The position numbers were made by a program, and so were the translations under genes. From Chryseobacterium glaciei (GTDB taxonomy: Bacteria; Bacteroidota; Bacteroidia; Flavobacteriales; Weeksellaceae): a DNA stretch of 64,000 bases. The notes under the pieces were generated by a model. That model did not search any database. It saw only the letters and a program-made list of their open reading frames with translations, and was not told the DNA's origin. Shown here piece by piece: positions 44,425-52,936 of the stretch; within the stretch, counting starts at the first letter, position 1, and each line of letters starts with the position of its first letter. The stretch covers positions 3,791,001 to 3,855,000 of the forward strand of contig NZ_CP015199.1 in the NCBI RefSeq assembly GCF_001648155.1, written 5' to 3'.

Positions 44425-45030
44425 ATGAAACTTACCATACCAAAACCATGTCATGAAAACTGGGAAATGATGACTCCCGCGGAAAAAGGAAGATTTTGTT
44501 CTGTCTGTTCTAAAACTGTTCGGGATTTTACCGTTGCTTCGGATGATGAAATTATTGAGGTTATTTCTAATGCTGCAGACAAAGATATTTGTGGTAATTT
44601 TTATGATTCGCAACTCAATAGAAATTTGCAATACTCTTATATTAATTCAATTTTTGTGAAGTTTGCAGTGGGTTTTATCCTTACAACAGGAGGATTTGTT
44701 TCCTTACAGGCACAGGAAAATAAACCTAACGTAATGATAAATAAAGTGCCGGGAGTAGTCATTAATCAGCCAAAAGATACTTTAAGCAGAAGACAGATGA
44801 CGGTTGGTGGCATAAGTTCAGGTGTAAGAAATGACCAGAAAGCTTTGGTGGTATTGGATGGTAAAGTAATTAGTTTAAAGGATTTTGAAGCGCTCGATTC
44901 TAATTCAATAAAAACAGTAAATGTTCTGAAAGGAGCTTCTGCAACGGCAATATACGGTGCTCCGGCTCAGAATGGAGTCATTATTATTACAACTAAAAAG
45001 AAATTTAAAAACAGAAAAAATAAAACTTAA
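44425..45030 (+). CDS. Cys-motif protein with TM segment and TonB-plug-like tail
   Basis: The 201-residue protein begins with a conserved Bacteroidota motif CHENWEMM..GRFCSVCSKTV (C9, C25, C28, zinc-ribbon-like) on the cytoplasmic side. One hydrophobic segment lies at about 72-93. The C-terminal tail (about 135-195) resembles a SusC/TonB plug fragment: VVLDGKVISL, IKTVNVLKGASATAIYG, GVIIITTKK. No barrel follows. It may sense or signal across the inner membrane toward a TonB-type partner; that is speculative. Confidence 0.7.
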   Translation: MKLTIPKPCHENWEMMTPAEKGRFCSVCSKTVRDFTVASDDEIIEVISNAADKDICGNFYDSQLNRNLQYSYINSIFVKFAVGFILTTGGFVSLQAQENKPNVMINKVPGVVINQPKDTLSRRQMTVGGISSGVRNDQKALVVLDGKVISLKDFEALDSNSIKTVNVLKGASATAIYGAPAQNGVIIITTKKKFKNRKNKT

Positions 45031-45043
45031 CAGATTTAAATAA

Positions 45044-45075
45044 AACAAGACTCAGCACACAGCTGAGTCTTGTTA
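45044..45075. terminator. Bidirectional terminator between the plug-like and tpx genes
   Basis: A 13-bp perfect stem AACAAGACTCAGC/GCTGAGTCTTGTT with a 5-nt loop, serving convergent genes. Confidence 0.8.
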
Positions 45076-45097
45076 TTTCTATAAAATTTAAAACGGA

Positions 45098-45667
45098 CTA
45101 TTTCACCGCCTTAATCGCTGCTTCATAATTCGGTTCATGCGAAATATCAGCAACCTGCTCTTCATAAACAATTTTTCCTGAAGGATCGATCACGATAACC
45201 GCTCTGCTTAAAAGGCCTTTCATCATAGAATCTGTAATTTCTACACCGTAAGTTTTCCCGAAATCAGAACGGAAATCAGAAAGCATTACAACATTTTTGA
45301 TTCCTTCTGCGCCACAAAATCTTTTTTGAGCAAAAGGCAGATCTTTAGAAATACAAAGAACAACCGTGTTCGGAATATTCGCCGCATCTTCATTAAAATG
45401 ACGTACAGAAGCCGAACAAACACCCGTGTCTACACTCGGAAAAATATTTAAGATCATGTATTTTCCTTTGTAAGAATCAAGAGTTTGATCTTTCATGGTA
45501 ACGTCTGTAAGCGTAAATTTTGGAGCTGCTTTATTTACTGAGGGCAATTTAGCATAAGTATGTACAGGTTTTCCTCCCATCAAAACGGTATTTTCCGTTT
45601 TAGCATTTTGAGCAAAGCTCAACACAGAGAAAAATAATACCGTGCTGAAAATTAATTTTGAAAACAT
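45098..45667 (-). CDS. tpx: Thiol peroxidase, exported form
   Basis: The chosen ATG at 45667 (189 residues) gives an N-terminal signal peptide (MFSKLIFSTVLFFSVLSFAQ), so unlike classical Tpx it should be exported to the periplasm. The Tpx fold is intact: peroxidatic Cys in PSVDTGVCSASVRHF and resolving Cys in RFCGAEGIKNV. It reduces peroxides via thioredoxin-type reductants. It has its own -7 box at 45682. Most bacterial Tpx proteins are about 165-170 residues; the extra length is the signal and linker. Confidence 0.85.
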   Translation of the reverse strand: MFSKLIFSTVLFFSVLSFAQNAKTENTVLMGGKPVHTYAKLPSVNKAAPKFTLTDVTMKDQTLDSYKGKYMILNIFPSVDTGVCSASVRHFNEDAANIPNTVVLCISKDLPFAQKRFCGAEGIKNVVMLSDFRSDFGKTYGVEITDSMMKGLLSRAVIVIDPSGKIVYEEQVADISHEPNYEAAIKAVK

Positions 45668-45681
45668 AATTTTATTTTTAG

Positions 45682-45689
45682 CAAAATTA
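45682..45689 (-). promoter_or_regulatory. -7 box of tpx
   Basis: Minus strand TAATTTTG, about 14 nt before the ATG at 45667. It supports the shorter start over 45712. Confidence 0.55.
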
Positions 45690-45760
45690 TTCTTTTTTCC
45701 AGTATCTAACATTAATTTTATGATGATTCGTAATTTTGATTTAATTGAAAAACCTTAGTG

Positions 45761-45836
45761 AACTTTGCTGAGTAGAACGCCTTTGCGAACCTTAAAAACA
45801 GTTAGTAGTCAATAAATCTTTGCGTTCTTTGCGTTA
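45761..45836 (+). repeat. Family A intergenic repeat, copy 3
   Basis: AACTTTGCTGAGTAGAACGC, TTTGCGAACCTTAAAAACAG, TTAGTAGTC and CTTTGCGTTA. About 155 nt upstream of gapN. The gap 45668-45991 (324 nt) contains this repeat and no gene. Confidence 0.8.
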
Positions 45837-45991
45837 AAAATAAAATTATCAAAAACAGATGTTAATTTTAATTCAAATACCCATTAAATAGAGCGAATCT
45901 ATTAATCTCCTCTTTTTAAAATCAAATTTTACGTCTACCTTTATTCTATTCAAATTTTTACACTCAAATTATTAAACAAATAAAAAGATTT

Positions 45992-47620
45992 ATGGATTCA
46001 GCAAATAACGCATCATTTCACGAAATTTTTAAAAGCGAAAACGAAATTTCCGAAGAATATAAAGCTCCCGAAATTCACCAACGAACCTATCTTCTCAATG
46101 GCGAACTGGTAGAGTGGAGCGGAGAAGTCACCAATATTTATTCTCCCATCTGTATTCCCACAGAAAACGGTTTGGAAAGAAAACTCTTGGGAAGTATTCC
46201 AAATATCGGCCCAAAAGAAGCGATGGAAGTTCTTGAAGCTTCTGTAAAAGCTTATGACAATGGTCTTGGAGAATGGCCTACAATGTCGGTTGAAGGTCGT
46301 ATCAAATGTATGCAGAAGTTTGTGTACTTAATGATCGAACAACGAGATCTGATCATTAAATTATTAATGTGGGAAATCGGAAAAACGTTACCAGATTCAA
46401 CCAAAGAATTCGACAGAACAGTAGATTATATCAACCAAACCATTGATGCTTTAAAAGATTTAGACAGAGAATCTTCCCGTTTCCAACAGGCGGAAGGAAC
46501 GATTGCTCAAATTCGTCGCGCTCCACTTGGCGTTGTGTTGAGTATGGGGCCATTTAATTATCCTTTAAATGAAATTTTCACAACATTGATTCCTGCTTTG
46601 ATTATGGGAAATACGATCTTGTTTAAACTTCCTAAACATGGCGTTTTGGCGCATTATCCATTGTTAAATGCTTTCAAAGAAGCTTTCCCGAAAGGAACGG
46701 TGAATACTTTGTACGGAAAAGGGTCAGAGATTATCACCCCAATCATGGAAAGTGGAAAAATTAATGTTCTGGCTTTCATCGGTTCAAGTAAAGTCGCCAA
46801 CGGATTGAAAAAACTTCATCCAAAGGTGAATCGTTTAAGGGCTATTTTAAGTTTAGATGCAAAAAATGCAGCGATTGTTACTAAAAATGCTGATCTGAAT
46901 GTTGCGGTGAGTGAATGTATTTTAGGCGCGCTTTCTTTTAACGGTCAACGTTGCACGGCGCTTAAGTTGATATTTGTTCAAAAAGATGTTGCAGAAGAAT
47001 TTACTCAAAAATTAACGGCTGCAGTTTCGGCTTTAAAAGCCGGACTTCCGTGGGAAAAGGACGTGAAAATTACACCACTTCCGGAAGTAAATAAACCACC
47101 TTATCTGAAAGAATGTATTGATGATGCTTTGGCAAAAGGAGCGAAAGTTTTAAATGAAAACGGAGGTTATAACGAAGAATCTTTCGTATTTCCAGCTGTT
47201 GTTTATCCCGTGAACAGTGATATGAAACTGTATCATGAAGAACAATTTGGCCCAATAATTCCAGTCGTTCCTTTTGAAGATATTGATGAGCCGATCGAGT
47301 ATCAGGTAAATGCAGATCATGGAATGCAGGTGAGTATTTTCAGTGAAGATCCGTTGGAAGTTTCAAAATTAATTGATCCTTTTGTGAATTTGGTAAGCCG
47401 TGTTAATATTAATTGTCAGGCTCAGCGTGGCCCCGATGTTTTCCCGTTTACAGGAAGAAAAGACAGTGCAGAAGGTACGCTTTCGGTTTTTGATGCGCTT
47501 CGTTCGTTCTCGATCCGATCTTTGGTGGCTGCAAAATTAACTGACTCTAATAAAAAATTATTGAATACAATTGTAAGAGAACATGATTCTAATTTTTTAA
47601 GTACAGATTATATTTTTTAA
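45992..47620 (+). CDS. gapN: NADP-dependent non-phosphorylating glyceraldehyde-3-phosphate dehydrogenase family (GapN)
   Basis: Oxidises glyceraldehyde-3-phosphate to 3-phosphoglycerate, giving NADPH, in the GapN type of aldehyde dehydrogenases. The 542-residue sequence shows LSMGPFNYPLNEIF (cofactor region), SFNGQRCTALK with catalytic C321, and EEQFGPIIPVVPF. The general base glutamate usually found in the LELGGK motif is absent: here S287-L-D-A-K-N occupies the site, 34 residues before C321. This is the spacing of E268-C302 in human ALDH2. It may be a family trait of the group or a functional change. A terminator follows. Confidence 0.88.
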   Translation: MDSANNASFHEIFKSENEISEEYKAPEIHQRTYLLNGELVEWSGEVTNIYSPICIPTENGLERKLLGSIPNIGPKEAMEVLEASVKAYDNGLGEWPTMSVEGRIKCMQKFVYLMIEQRDLIIKLLMWEIGKTLPDSTKEFDRTVDYINQTIDALKDLDRESSRFQQAEGTIAQIRRAPLGVVLSMGPFNYPLNEIFTTLIPALIMGNTILFKLPKHGVLAHYPLLNAFKEAFPKGTVNTLYGKGSEIITPIMESGKINVLAFIGSSKVANGLKKLHPKVNRLRAILSLDAKNAAIVTKNADLNVAVSECILGALSFNGQRCTALKLIFVQKDVAEEFTQKLTAAVSALKAGLPWEKDVKITPLPEVNKPPYLKECIDDALAKGAKVLNENGGYNEESFVFPAVVYPVNSDMKLYHEEQFGPIIPVVPFEDIDEPIEYQVNADHGMQVSIFSEDPLEVSKLIDPFVNLVSRVNINCQAQRGPDVFPFTGRKDSAEGTLSVFDALRSFSIRSLVAAKLTDSNKKLLNTIVREHDSNFLSTDYIF

Positions 47621-47680
47621 ATTAAAACTGACTAATTCTTAAATCATAAAAGAGTAAAATCTTTTGTGGAGATAAATAAA

Positions 47681-47715
47681 AAGTCCGATAGAATACTTTC
47701 TGTCGGGCTTTTTTT
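47681..47715 (+). terminator. Terminator of gapN
   Basis: A 12-bp stem AAGTCCGATAGA/TCTGTCGGGCTT (with G-U pairs) and T6 tail. Confidence 0.85.
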
Positions 47716-47733
47716 ATTAATTTTCAAAAAAAC

Positions 47734-47740
47734 TGTAACA
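47734..47740 (+). promoter_or_regulatory. Possible ECF-type -35 element of the second sigma gene
   Basis: TGTAACA matches the TGTAAC core of the predicted ECF promoters at 27661/27691. The -10 partner is less clear (ACTAACTC region, 47757-47764). Confidence 0.35.
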
Positions 47741-47780
47741 TTATTTTCAAAACTGAACTAACTCTATAGAGTAAAAAGCC

Positions 47781-48275
47781 ATGACCTCATTAGAACAGGA
47801 ATTTTTAGCTAAAATTGAAAAACATAAAGGAATCATTTTCAAGATTTCTAAAATGTATATGGATGAAAAAGACGATCGCGACGATCTTTTTCAGGAGATC
47901 ACCTATCAGGTCTGGAAAGCTTATTCAAACTTTAGAGGCGAAAGTGAATTCTCAACCTGGCTGTATAGAATTGCTCTTAACACCGCAATTGTTTTCTTAA
48001 AATCAGAGAAAAAAAGAAGTTTTATTGCTAATGAAGATTTTTCCAATTACAAGATCATTCAGGATGAATATGATCATGATAAGGAAGAAAAGCTGGCTGA
48101 AATGTATAAAGCAATCAATCAGTTAAATCCAATCGATAAAGCTTTTATTTTCTATTATCTTGAAGATTTTTCAGGTAAACAAATTGCCGAACAAATGGGT
48201 GTTTCTGAGGTAAATGTGAGAGTGAAAATGAACCGCGCCAAAAATAAACTGAAAGATATCTTAAATTCAAAATAG
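47781..48275 (+). CDS. ECF-family RNA polymerase sigma factor (second)
   Basis: The 164-residue sigma-70-type protein has region 2 (MDEKDDRDDLFQEITYQVWKA, DLFQE core) and region 4 (NQLNPIDKAFIFYYLEDFSG then KQIAEQMGVSEVNVRVKMNRAKNKL, HTH). The downstream membrane protein gene, 85 nt away, is probably its partner. The intervening DNA holds an inverted repeat. It is distinct in sequence from the sigma at 27632. Confidence 0.93.
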   Translation: MTSLEQEFLAKIEKHKGIIFKISKMYMDEKDDRDDLFQEITYQVWKAYSNFRGESEFSTWLYRIALNTAIVFLKSEKKRSFIANEDFSNYKIIQDEYDHDKEEKLAEMYKAINQLNPIDKAFIFYYLEDFSGKQIAEQMGVSEVNVRVKMNRAKNKLKDILNSK

Positions 48276-48280
48276 ACGAG

Positions 48281-48339
48281 TTGCGATATTCGGGATTCGA
48301 GTTTGATTTGAATTTGTAACCCTCGCATCTCGCAACTCA
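48281..48339 (+). other. Imperfect hairpin between sigma and partner gene
   Basis: GAGTTGCGAT near 48281 pairs with ATCTCGCAACTC ending at 48339, with inner GATTCGAG/CTCGC elements. It may be an attenuating or processing structure. Confidence 0.5.
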
Positions 48340-48360
48340 TTAACAAAAAAATAACTCATT

Positions 48361-48963
48361 ATGAATATAGACGAACTAAAAAATGCATGGAATGAAGATG
48401 ACATTTTTGAAGAAACTCCCGAAATAAGCATTGAACAGAAGAATAAAATCAATCTTCCGCTGGAAAAAATGCGCAAAAATATGAGAATGGAATTTTTATC
48501 AACCATCGGAATATTTATCTTCGGATTTATGGTTGTTTGGATTCCTATTCCTGAAGCACCGTTTAAATTTAAATTTTATATCACCATATTATTGGCTTCA
48601 ATGGCTATAGTGACATTTTTTTTCTTTAGTAAATTTTTCAAATTATATAAGGAAATGGGAAGCCCAATGTTGAAAACCTATGATTCTTTGAAGGATCTTC
48701 TCTATCAGTTAAATCTAAATAAACAGTACTATGTTTCATTTTATCTGAGTTTTGTGCCGTTTTTGGTTTGTGAACTCATTATCGTTATTGAGTGTATCCC
48801 TCATCCACAGCCTTTATCGGATATGCAGATTGCCACAACACTTATCGGCTCTGTTTCAATTGGATTATTCATGTTATATCTCGTTGGAAACTGGTGGTTC
48901 AAATATTTTTACGGTAAGCATATCACCAAAATTGAGAATCTTTTGAAAGAATTGAATCAATAA
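48361..48963 (+). CDS. Polytopic membrane protein, likely anti-sigma partner
   Basis: The 200-residue protein has a soluble N-terminal part (MNIDELKNAWNEDDIFEETP) and four hydrophobic segments at about 43-61, 68-88, 122-142 and 157-178. It resembles the membrane partner of ECF sigmas common in Bacteroidota, but no zinc motif is seen. It is 85 nt downstream of the sigma gene in the same direction, so an operon is likely. A 13-bp palindrome follows. Confidence 0.65.
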   Translation: MNIDELKNAWNEDDIFEETPEISIEQKNKINLPLEKMRKNMRMEFLSTIGIFIFGFMVVWIPIPEAPFKFKFYITILLASMAIVTFFFFSKFFKLYKEMGSPMLKTYDSLKDLLYQLNLNKQYYVSFYLSFVPFLVCELIIVIECIPHPQPLSDMQIATTLIGSVSIGLFMLYLVGNWWFKYFYGKHITKIENLLKELNQ

Positions 48964-48966
48964 ATA

Positions 48967-48995
48967 GTTTCGGCGGGCTGAAAGCCCGCCGAAAC
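48967..48995. terminator. GC-rich palindrome between convergent genes
   Basis: A perfect 13-bp stem GTTTCGGCGGGCT/AGCCCGCCGAAAC with a GAA loop. No T-tract; a bidirectional transcription stop is possible. Confidence 0.55.
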
Positions 48996-49005
48996 CGTTA
49001 AATTA

Positions 49006-50502
49006 TCATTTTAAATTTTCTTTCTCTTTCTCAATTTCACTTTTTATCCAATCTAGCTGAACATCTTTTTTCTCAATAATATCCTGCAAAGTCTGCGGAA
49101 TGACAATATTAGGAATAACTCCTTTTTGAGTATTAGAAAGGATAATATTCGGATTCACAAGAAGCAAACCTATCGGTAATGTCAGCCTTGAATTGGGAAG
49201 AACCTGATAAGAATAAAATCCGGCCACGCTTCCATCATTGGCTCCGCCAGTTTCTTCTCCCACCAGAGTGGCGCGTCTATCATATTTTAATTTAGAACTG
49301 AAAATGGAGGATGAAGAAAAACTTCCACCATTTACCAAAACGAAAACTTTCCCCTGAAAAGCATCTTTATTGGGTTGGGTTACGTGGTCGGCTTTAATTT
49401 TATAGTAAGATTTTCCATCTTTTCCTTTGTAGGTATTGAGGGCTTTAAGAAAAACATAGGTTGGATAAGTTACCCCTTTTACGGCATATTCTAAAGCTGA
49501 ACTTTTCTTAAAGTAATTGGTTTTTAACGGAGTAAGACTTGAATTAAGCTGTGAAGGCTTTATCAACACAAAAGGCTGAGTAGCAATATAGGAATACAGT
49601 TCATTAATCTCTTCCAAAGAACCTCCGTAATTGTTACGAATATCAATGATGAGGTTTGATGTTTTAGCATCCTTTATTTCAGCGAAGGTATTTTTATAGA
49701 ATTTATCAGAAGCTGAATGGGAGAATTTTTTGATTTTTAAATACGCTGTAGAATTATTTTCATCTAAAAATTTAAAACTCCTGTTGAACGAATTATTGCT
49801 TGTTGATGGCATTGTTTTTTTCTTTTCACCACACAAAATTGGTTCTTCTTCTCGATGGAGAATGAAGGTCTGTTTTTGATCGTTATAGGAAGTTTCAATT
49901 TTTGCACTGTTCAGAATTCCATTTTCTAAAGTATAGAAATGGAAGAACATATCTTTCAGATAATAAGGCTGAAAAGTGGTGTTGAAGCCGTCACTGCTTA
50001 TTAATTTTTTATATTTTTCAATATAAAGAGAAACGGGAATATCATTAATGCTGATCAGCTCTGTTCCGGGTTTTATATTGTGTAAAGAATCCTTATTTTC
50101 AACAATATATAAATGATTATCCTGAATACGGTATCTGAAACGCGTAAACAAACGCTTTTTGATCTTTAAAATATCTTCCTTAGAAAGTTCATTAGGAGAT
50201 TGCAGAGAAAGATGTCCCTGTCTGATACTCGTAATAATAGGTTGTAACCTGAAATAAAATTGTGTTGGGGTAAGAGGTTTATCAAGAGTTTGTTTTAAAC
50301 TGTCGATTTTATGATCTAAATCTTTTTGTGAAATATACTGATAAAGCTGAGGATGCATTTGCTTGAGTTTATAATAAGCAAAATCTACATCTTGTTTAAG
50401 TTTTTCGGACGAAATATAATTATCCTGCTGATCACGCTGCTTTCTTGCAGAAGAACAGGAAGCCAGAATGATGATAATTAATATTACCGAATAGTTTTTC
50501 AA
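49006..50502 (-). CDS. S41-family (Tsp/CtpA-like) peptidase, lipoprotein
   Basis: The 498-residue protein has a lipoprotein signal (lipobox LASC, residues about 14-16), so it should be envelope-anchored. The C-terminal half holds the S41 catalytic core: the IDIRNNYGGS strand, and VLVNGGSFSSSSIFSSKL with the likely nucleophile serine, followed by GEETGGANDGSV. The N-terminal part has a PDZ-like segment (KPGTELISINDIPVSLYIEK). It cleaves proteins from the C-terminus in the family; the substrate here is unknown. Confidence 0.85.
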   Translation of the reverse strand: MKNYSVILIIIILASCSSARKQRDQQDNYISSEKLKQDVDFAYYKLKQMHPQLYQYISQKDLDHKIDSLKQTLDKPLTPTQFYFRLQPIITSIRQGHLSLQSPNELSKEDILKIKKRLFTRFRYRIQDNHLYIVENKDSLHNIKPGTELISINDIPVSLYIEKYKKLISSDGFNTTFQPYYLKDMFFHFYTLENGILNSAKIETSYNDQKQTFILHREEEPILCGEKKKTMPSTSNNSFNRSFKFLDENNSTAYLKIKKFSHSASDKFYKNTFAEIKDAKTSNLIIDIRNNYGGSLEEINELYSYIATQPFVLIKPSQLNSSLTPLKTNYFKKSSALEYAVKGVTYPTYVFLKALNTYKGKDGKSYYKIKADHVTQPNKDAFQGKVFVLVNGGSFSSSSIFSSKLKYDRRATLVGEETGGANDGSVAGFYSYQVLPNSRLTLPIGLLLVNPNIILSNTQKGVIPNIVIPQTLQDIIEKKDVQLDWIKSEIEKEKENLK

Positions 50503-50649
50503 TGTGTTTGAGTTTTTTTCAATCGGCTAAATTAAAAGGTTTACAATTACCATTCAATAAATGAGTAATAAATTATTCAAAATAGATTATAATTTTAGTT
50601 AAAAATAAAGGATTCTCGTTTCCCAATCGTCATGTAATATTAAAAGTTA

Positions 50650-50657
50650 TACATTTG
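50650..50657 (+). promoter_or_regulatory. -7 box of the MBL-fold gene
   Basis: TACATTTG ends 20 nt before the ATG at 50678. Confidence 0.6.
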
Positions 50658-50677
50658 AACCCTATTTTTTCAAGAAA

Positions 50678-51775
50678 ATGATCTATATAATTATCACAGT
50701 TGTCGTTTTATTAGTCGCGGCATATTTCATAGTAACCGGTCAGGAAGTTTTTGGTGAAGCGCCTAAAGGCAAGAGATTGGAACGTGTGAAACAATCTAAG
50801 TTATACAAAAACAAGCAGTTTCAAAATCTTAGTTATACTCCATCAATCACAGAAGGGTACGGAATGACAACCGTATTATATGATTTCTTTTTTGCTAAAA
50901 AAGATCCTTTATTGAAACCGTTAAAGCCTATTCCATCCGTTCATACAGACCTTAAAAGTATTCCGAAAAACGAAGATGTTTACATTTGGTTGGGGCATTC
51001 GTCGTATTATATTCAGACAGATGGCGTTTCTTTTTTGATAGACCCTGTTCTCAGTAAATATGGTTCGCCATTCAAATTTTTCAATAAAGCTTTTGCGGGA
51101 TCAGATATTTTTAAGCCTGAAGATATTCCGAATATTGATTATTTAGTAATTACACACGATCATTTTGACCATCTGGATTATCCGACGGTAAAATCTATAA
51201 AAGATAGAGTAGGAAAGGTGATTCTGCCATTGGGCGTTGGTGCTCATCTTGAAAGATGGGGGTATAAAGAAAACCAAATTATTGAAGATGAATGGGGATC
51301 TTCTTTTGATTTGAAAAATGATCTCAAAATAACTTTTACGCCTGCAAGACACTTCTCAGGCAGAAATGTAAAGAGAAATGGAACACTTTGGACCTCTTAT
51401 GTATTAGAAACTCCGATGAAGAAAATATTTTTAGGGGGCGACAGCGGTTACGACACACACTTTAAAATGATTGGTGAAAAATATGGACCATTTGATTACA
51501 TCATCATCGAAAACGGACAATACAACGAAGCCTGGAAATACATTCACGGACTGCCGGAAGATGTAGTTCAGGCATGTTTAGACCTAAAAGCTAAAAATGT
51601 AATTCCGGTTCATTCTTCAAAATTTGCGTTGGCACTTCACGCTTGGAATGAACCTTTACAAAAAATTACAACTCTCGGAAAAGACAAAAATCTACATATT
51701 CTTACGCCAATAATCGGTGAAACTGTTGATTTAAATAAAACCGACAATCAATTTAAAGTTTGGTGGGAAGATTAA
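50678..51775 (+). CDS. MBL-fold metallo-hydrolase (NAPE-PLD/UlaG-like)
   Basis: The 365-residue protein has one N-terminal hydrophobic segment (about 2-20, membrane anchor). The metallo-beta-lactamase core includes LGHSSYYIQ and the metal motif HDHFDHLD, then GDSGYD with a metal-binding Asp, and VPVHSSKFAL. It resembles NAPE-PLD and UlaG-type phosphodiesterases or lactonases, but the substrate is not predictable. It ends tail to tail with a GNAT gene; the stop codons are 1 nt apart. Confidence 0.85.
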   Translation: MIYIIITVVVLLVAAYFIVTGQEVFGEAPKGKRLERVKQSKLYKNKQFQNLSYTPSITEGYGMTTVLYDFFFAKKDPLLKPLKPIPSVHTDLKSIPKNEDVYIWLGHSSYYIQTDGVSFLIDPVLSKYGSPFKFFNKAFAGSDIFKPEDIPNIDYLVITHDHFDHLDYPTVKSIKDRVGKVILPLGVGAHLERWGYKENQIIEDEWGSSFDLKNDLKITFTPARHFSGRNVKRNGTLWTSYVLETPMKKIFLGGDSGYDTHFKMIGEKYGPFDYIIIENGQYNEAWKYIHGLPEDVVQACLDLKAKNVIPVHSSKFALALHAWNEPLQKITTLGKDKNLHILTPIIGETVDLNKTDNQFKVWWED

Positions 51776-51776
51776 T

Positions 51777-52064
51777 TTAGGCGTGCCAAATATCTTTATA
51801 TCTGGCGGGATGATTTTCAAACTGCTGTCTTACAAAATCACATTCAGGGTCTACGAGTAGATCCTTTTCTTCGGCGTAGCGTACCAATTCATCCAGAAGC
51901 AACTTGGCAAATCCATGACCCTCATGCTCTTCATTAAGTTTAGTATAATAAACAATGAGAAGCCTGCCGTCGATTTTTATAGACATATAGCCTGCCTTTT
52001 TTCCATCAATTAATATCTGCAATTCATCTTGATATGGAGATATTTCGAATTTTATATTTTCCAT
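51777..52064 (-). CDS. GNAT-like acetyltransferase (small YidJ-type)
   Basis: The chosen ATG at 52064 gives 95 residues (MENIKFEISPYQDEL); an upstream ATG at 52175 would add an unlikely N-terminus. It contains a short GNAT core with GHGFAKLLLDELVRYAEEKDL, in which the acetyl-CoA loop is G-H-G-F-A. Cys/Asp residues near PECDFVRQQF lie where small family members have their catalytic region. The substrate is unknown. Confidence 0.82.
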   Translation of the reverse strand: MENIKFEISPYQDELQILIDGKKAGYMSIKIDGRLLIVYYTKLNEEHEGHGFAKLLLDELVRYAEEKDLLVDPECDFVRQQFENHPARYKDIWHA

Positions 52065-52239
52065 AATGATTAAGATTTGGGTTGAATGAATATTGAATTC
52101 GAAATTTATTTTCAAACTTCTTTCCTTTAAAATTACAAATTTAAAATGAAACTGAAATACAAAAAGCGCAAGCATTCGTGTAATTTGTGAAAAATTTATT
52201 AATGATATTAGTATTTAAATAAAAGCACTGTTTAATTTT

Positions 52240-52295
52240 AAAACACTAAAACACTAAAACACTAAAACACTAAAACACTAAAACACTAAAACACT
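52240..52295 (+). repeat. Octanucleotide tandem repeat (AAAACACT)7
   Basis: Seven exact copies of AAAACACT, followed by AAA. A candidate variable-number locus in a 340-nt gap between the GNAT gene and a small exported protein gene (52065-52404). The gap also has a family C fragment at 52178-52210. Confidence 0.85.
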
Positions 52296-52404
52296 AAAGC
52301 CCCAACCCATCAGCCATTTGTGAAATGTTTAACAAAGATTGTGAAGACGTTGTATTGATTTGGCATTTTAATTGAGAATACTATTATAGTAAAATTTAAA
52401 TAAA

Positions 52405-52830
52405 ATGAAAAAGATATTATTAGCAGCGTTTTTTGTAGGAACTTTTAGTCTTAGTTATGCACAATCAGAATACTACAATGATTATAGAAGAAGTGTGACA
52501 GATGTAAATTGGCAGACCGTGGCTGTAGATTTATTATTGTCAAAAACACAGACAAACGAGTTAAATTCACTCAACGACAGGTACCACGATTATAACTCTT
52601 TTAATAGGGTATACGTAAACAATCCGGACAGATGGAAAGAAGACAGATATTCTGAAATTGAAAGGATTTTAGGTAGAGAAAAATATCAGAAATTCAAAAC
52701 TAAATATTATAAAGGTCAAAACCCTACGGCTGTTTATAACAGAAATAAAAACAACGACAAACGATATAAACACATGACCAAAAAATCCAAAAATTATAAA
52801 CAAGATAACGGAAAAGGTCACAAACATTAA
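52405..52830 (+). CDS. Small exported basic protein of unknown function
   Basis: The 141-residue protein has a signal peptide (MKKILLAAFFVGTFSLSYAQ). The mature part contains a helical region (WQTVAVDLLLSKTQTNELNSLNDRY) and a strongly basic tail (about 105-141, many K and N). It resembles a small family of secreted proteins seen in related bacteria, but no function is known. A terminator follows at 52863. Confidence 0.7.
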   Translation: MKKILLAAFFVGTFSLSYAQSEYYNDYRRSVTDVNWQTVAVDLLLSKTQTNELNSLNDRYHDYNSFNRVYVNNPDRWKEDRYSEIERILGREKYQKFKTKYYKGQNPTAVYNRNKNNDKRYKHMTKKSKNYKQDNGKGHKH

Positions 52831-52862
52831 CCTATTATCAACTATATATTCAATTTTTAACT

Positions 52863-52892
52863 TGACTGGTCGAAAGATCGGTCATTTTTTTT
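52863..52892 (+). terminator. Terminator of the small exported protein gene
   Basis: Stem TGACTGGTC/GATCGGTCA (with G-U pairs) with a GAAA tetraloop and T8 tail. Confidence 0.85.
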
Positions 52893-52936
52893 ATAATCAT
52901 TATTAGCAATCTGATATAATCAAAAAATCTTTGTGA

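Noticed and set aside
45668..45712. Longer N-terminus for Tpx
   Set aside because: The -7 box at 45682-45689 overlaps it, and the shorter form starts with a proper signal peptide.
52065..52175. Longer N-terminus for the GNAT protein
   Set aside because: The extra 37 residues have an odd composition and the core begins at MENIKFEIS.
52240..52295. CRISPR array in the AAAACACT block
   Set aside because: It is a spacer-less tandem repeat of 8 nt, and there are no cas genes.
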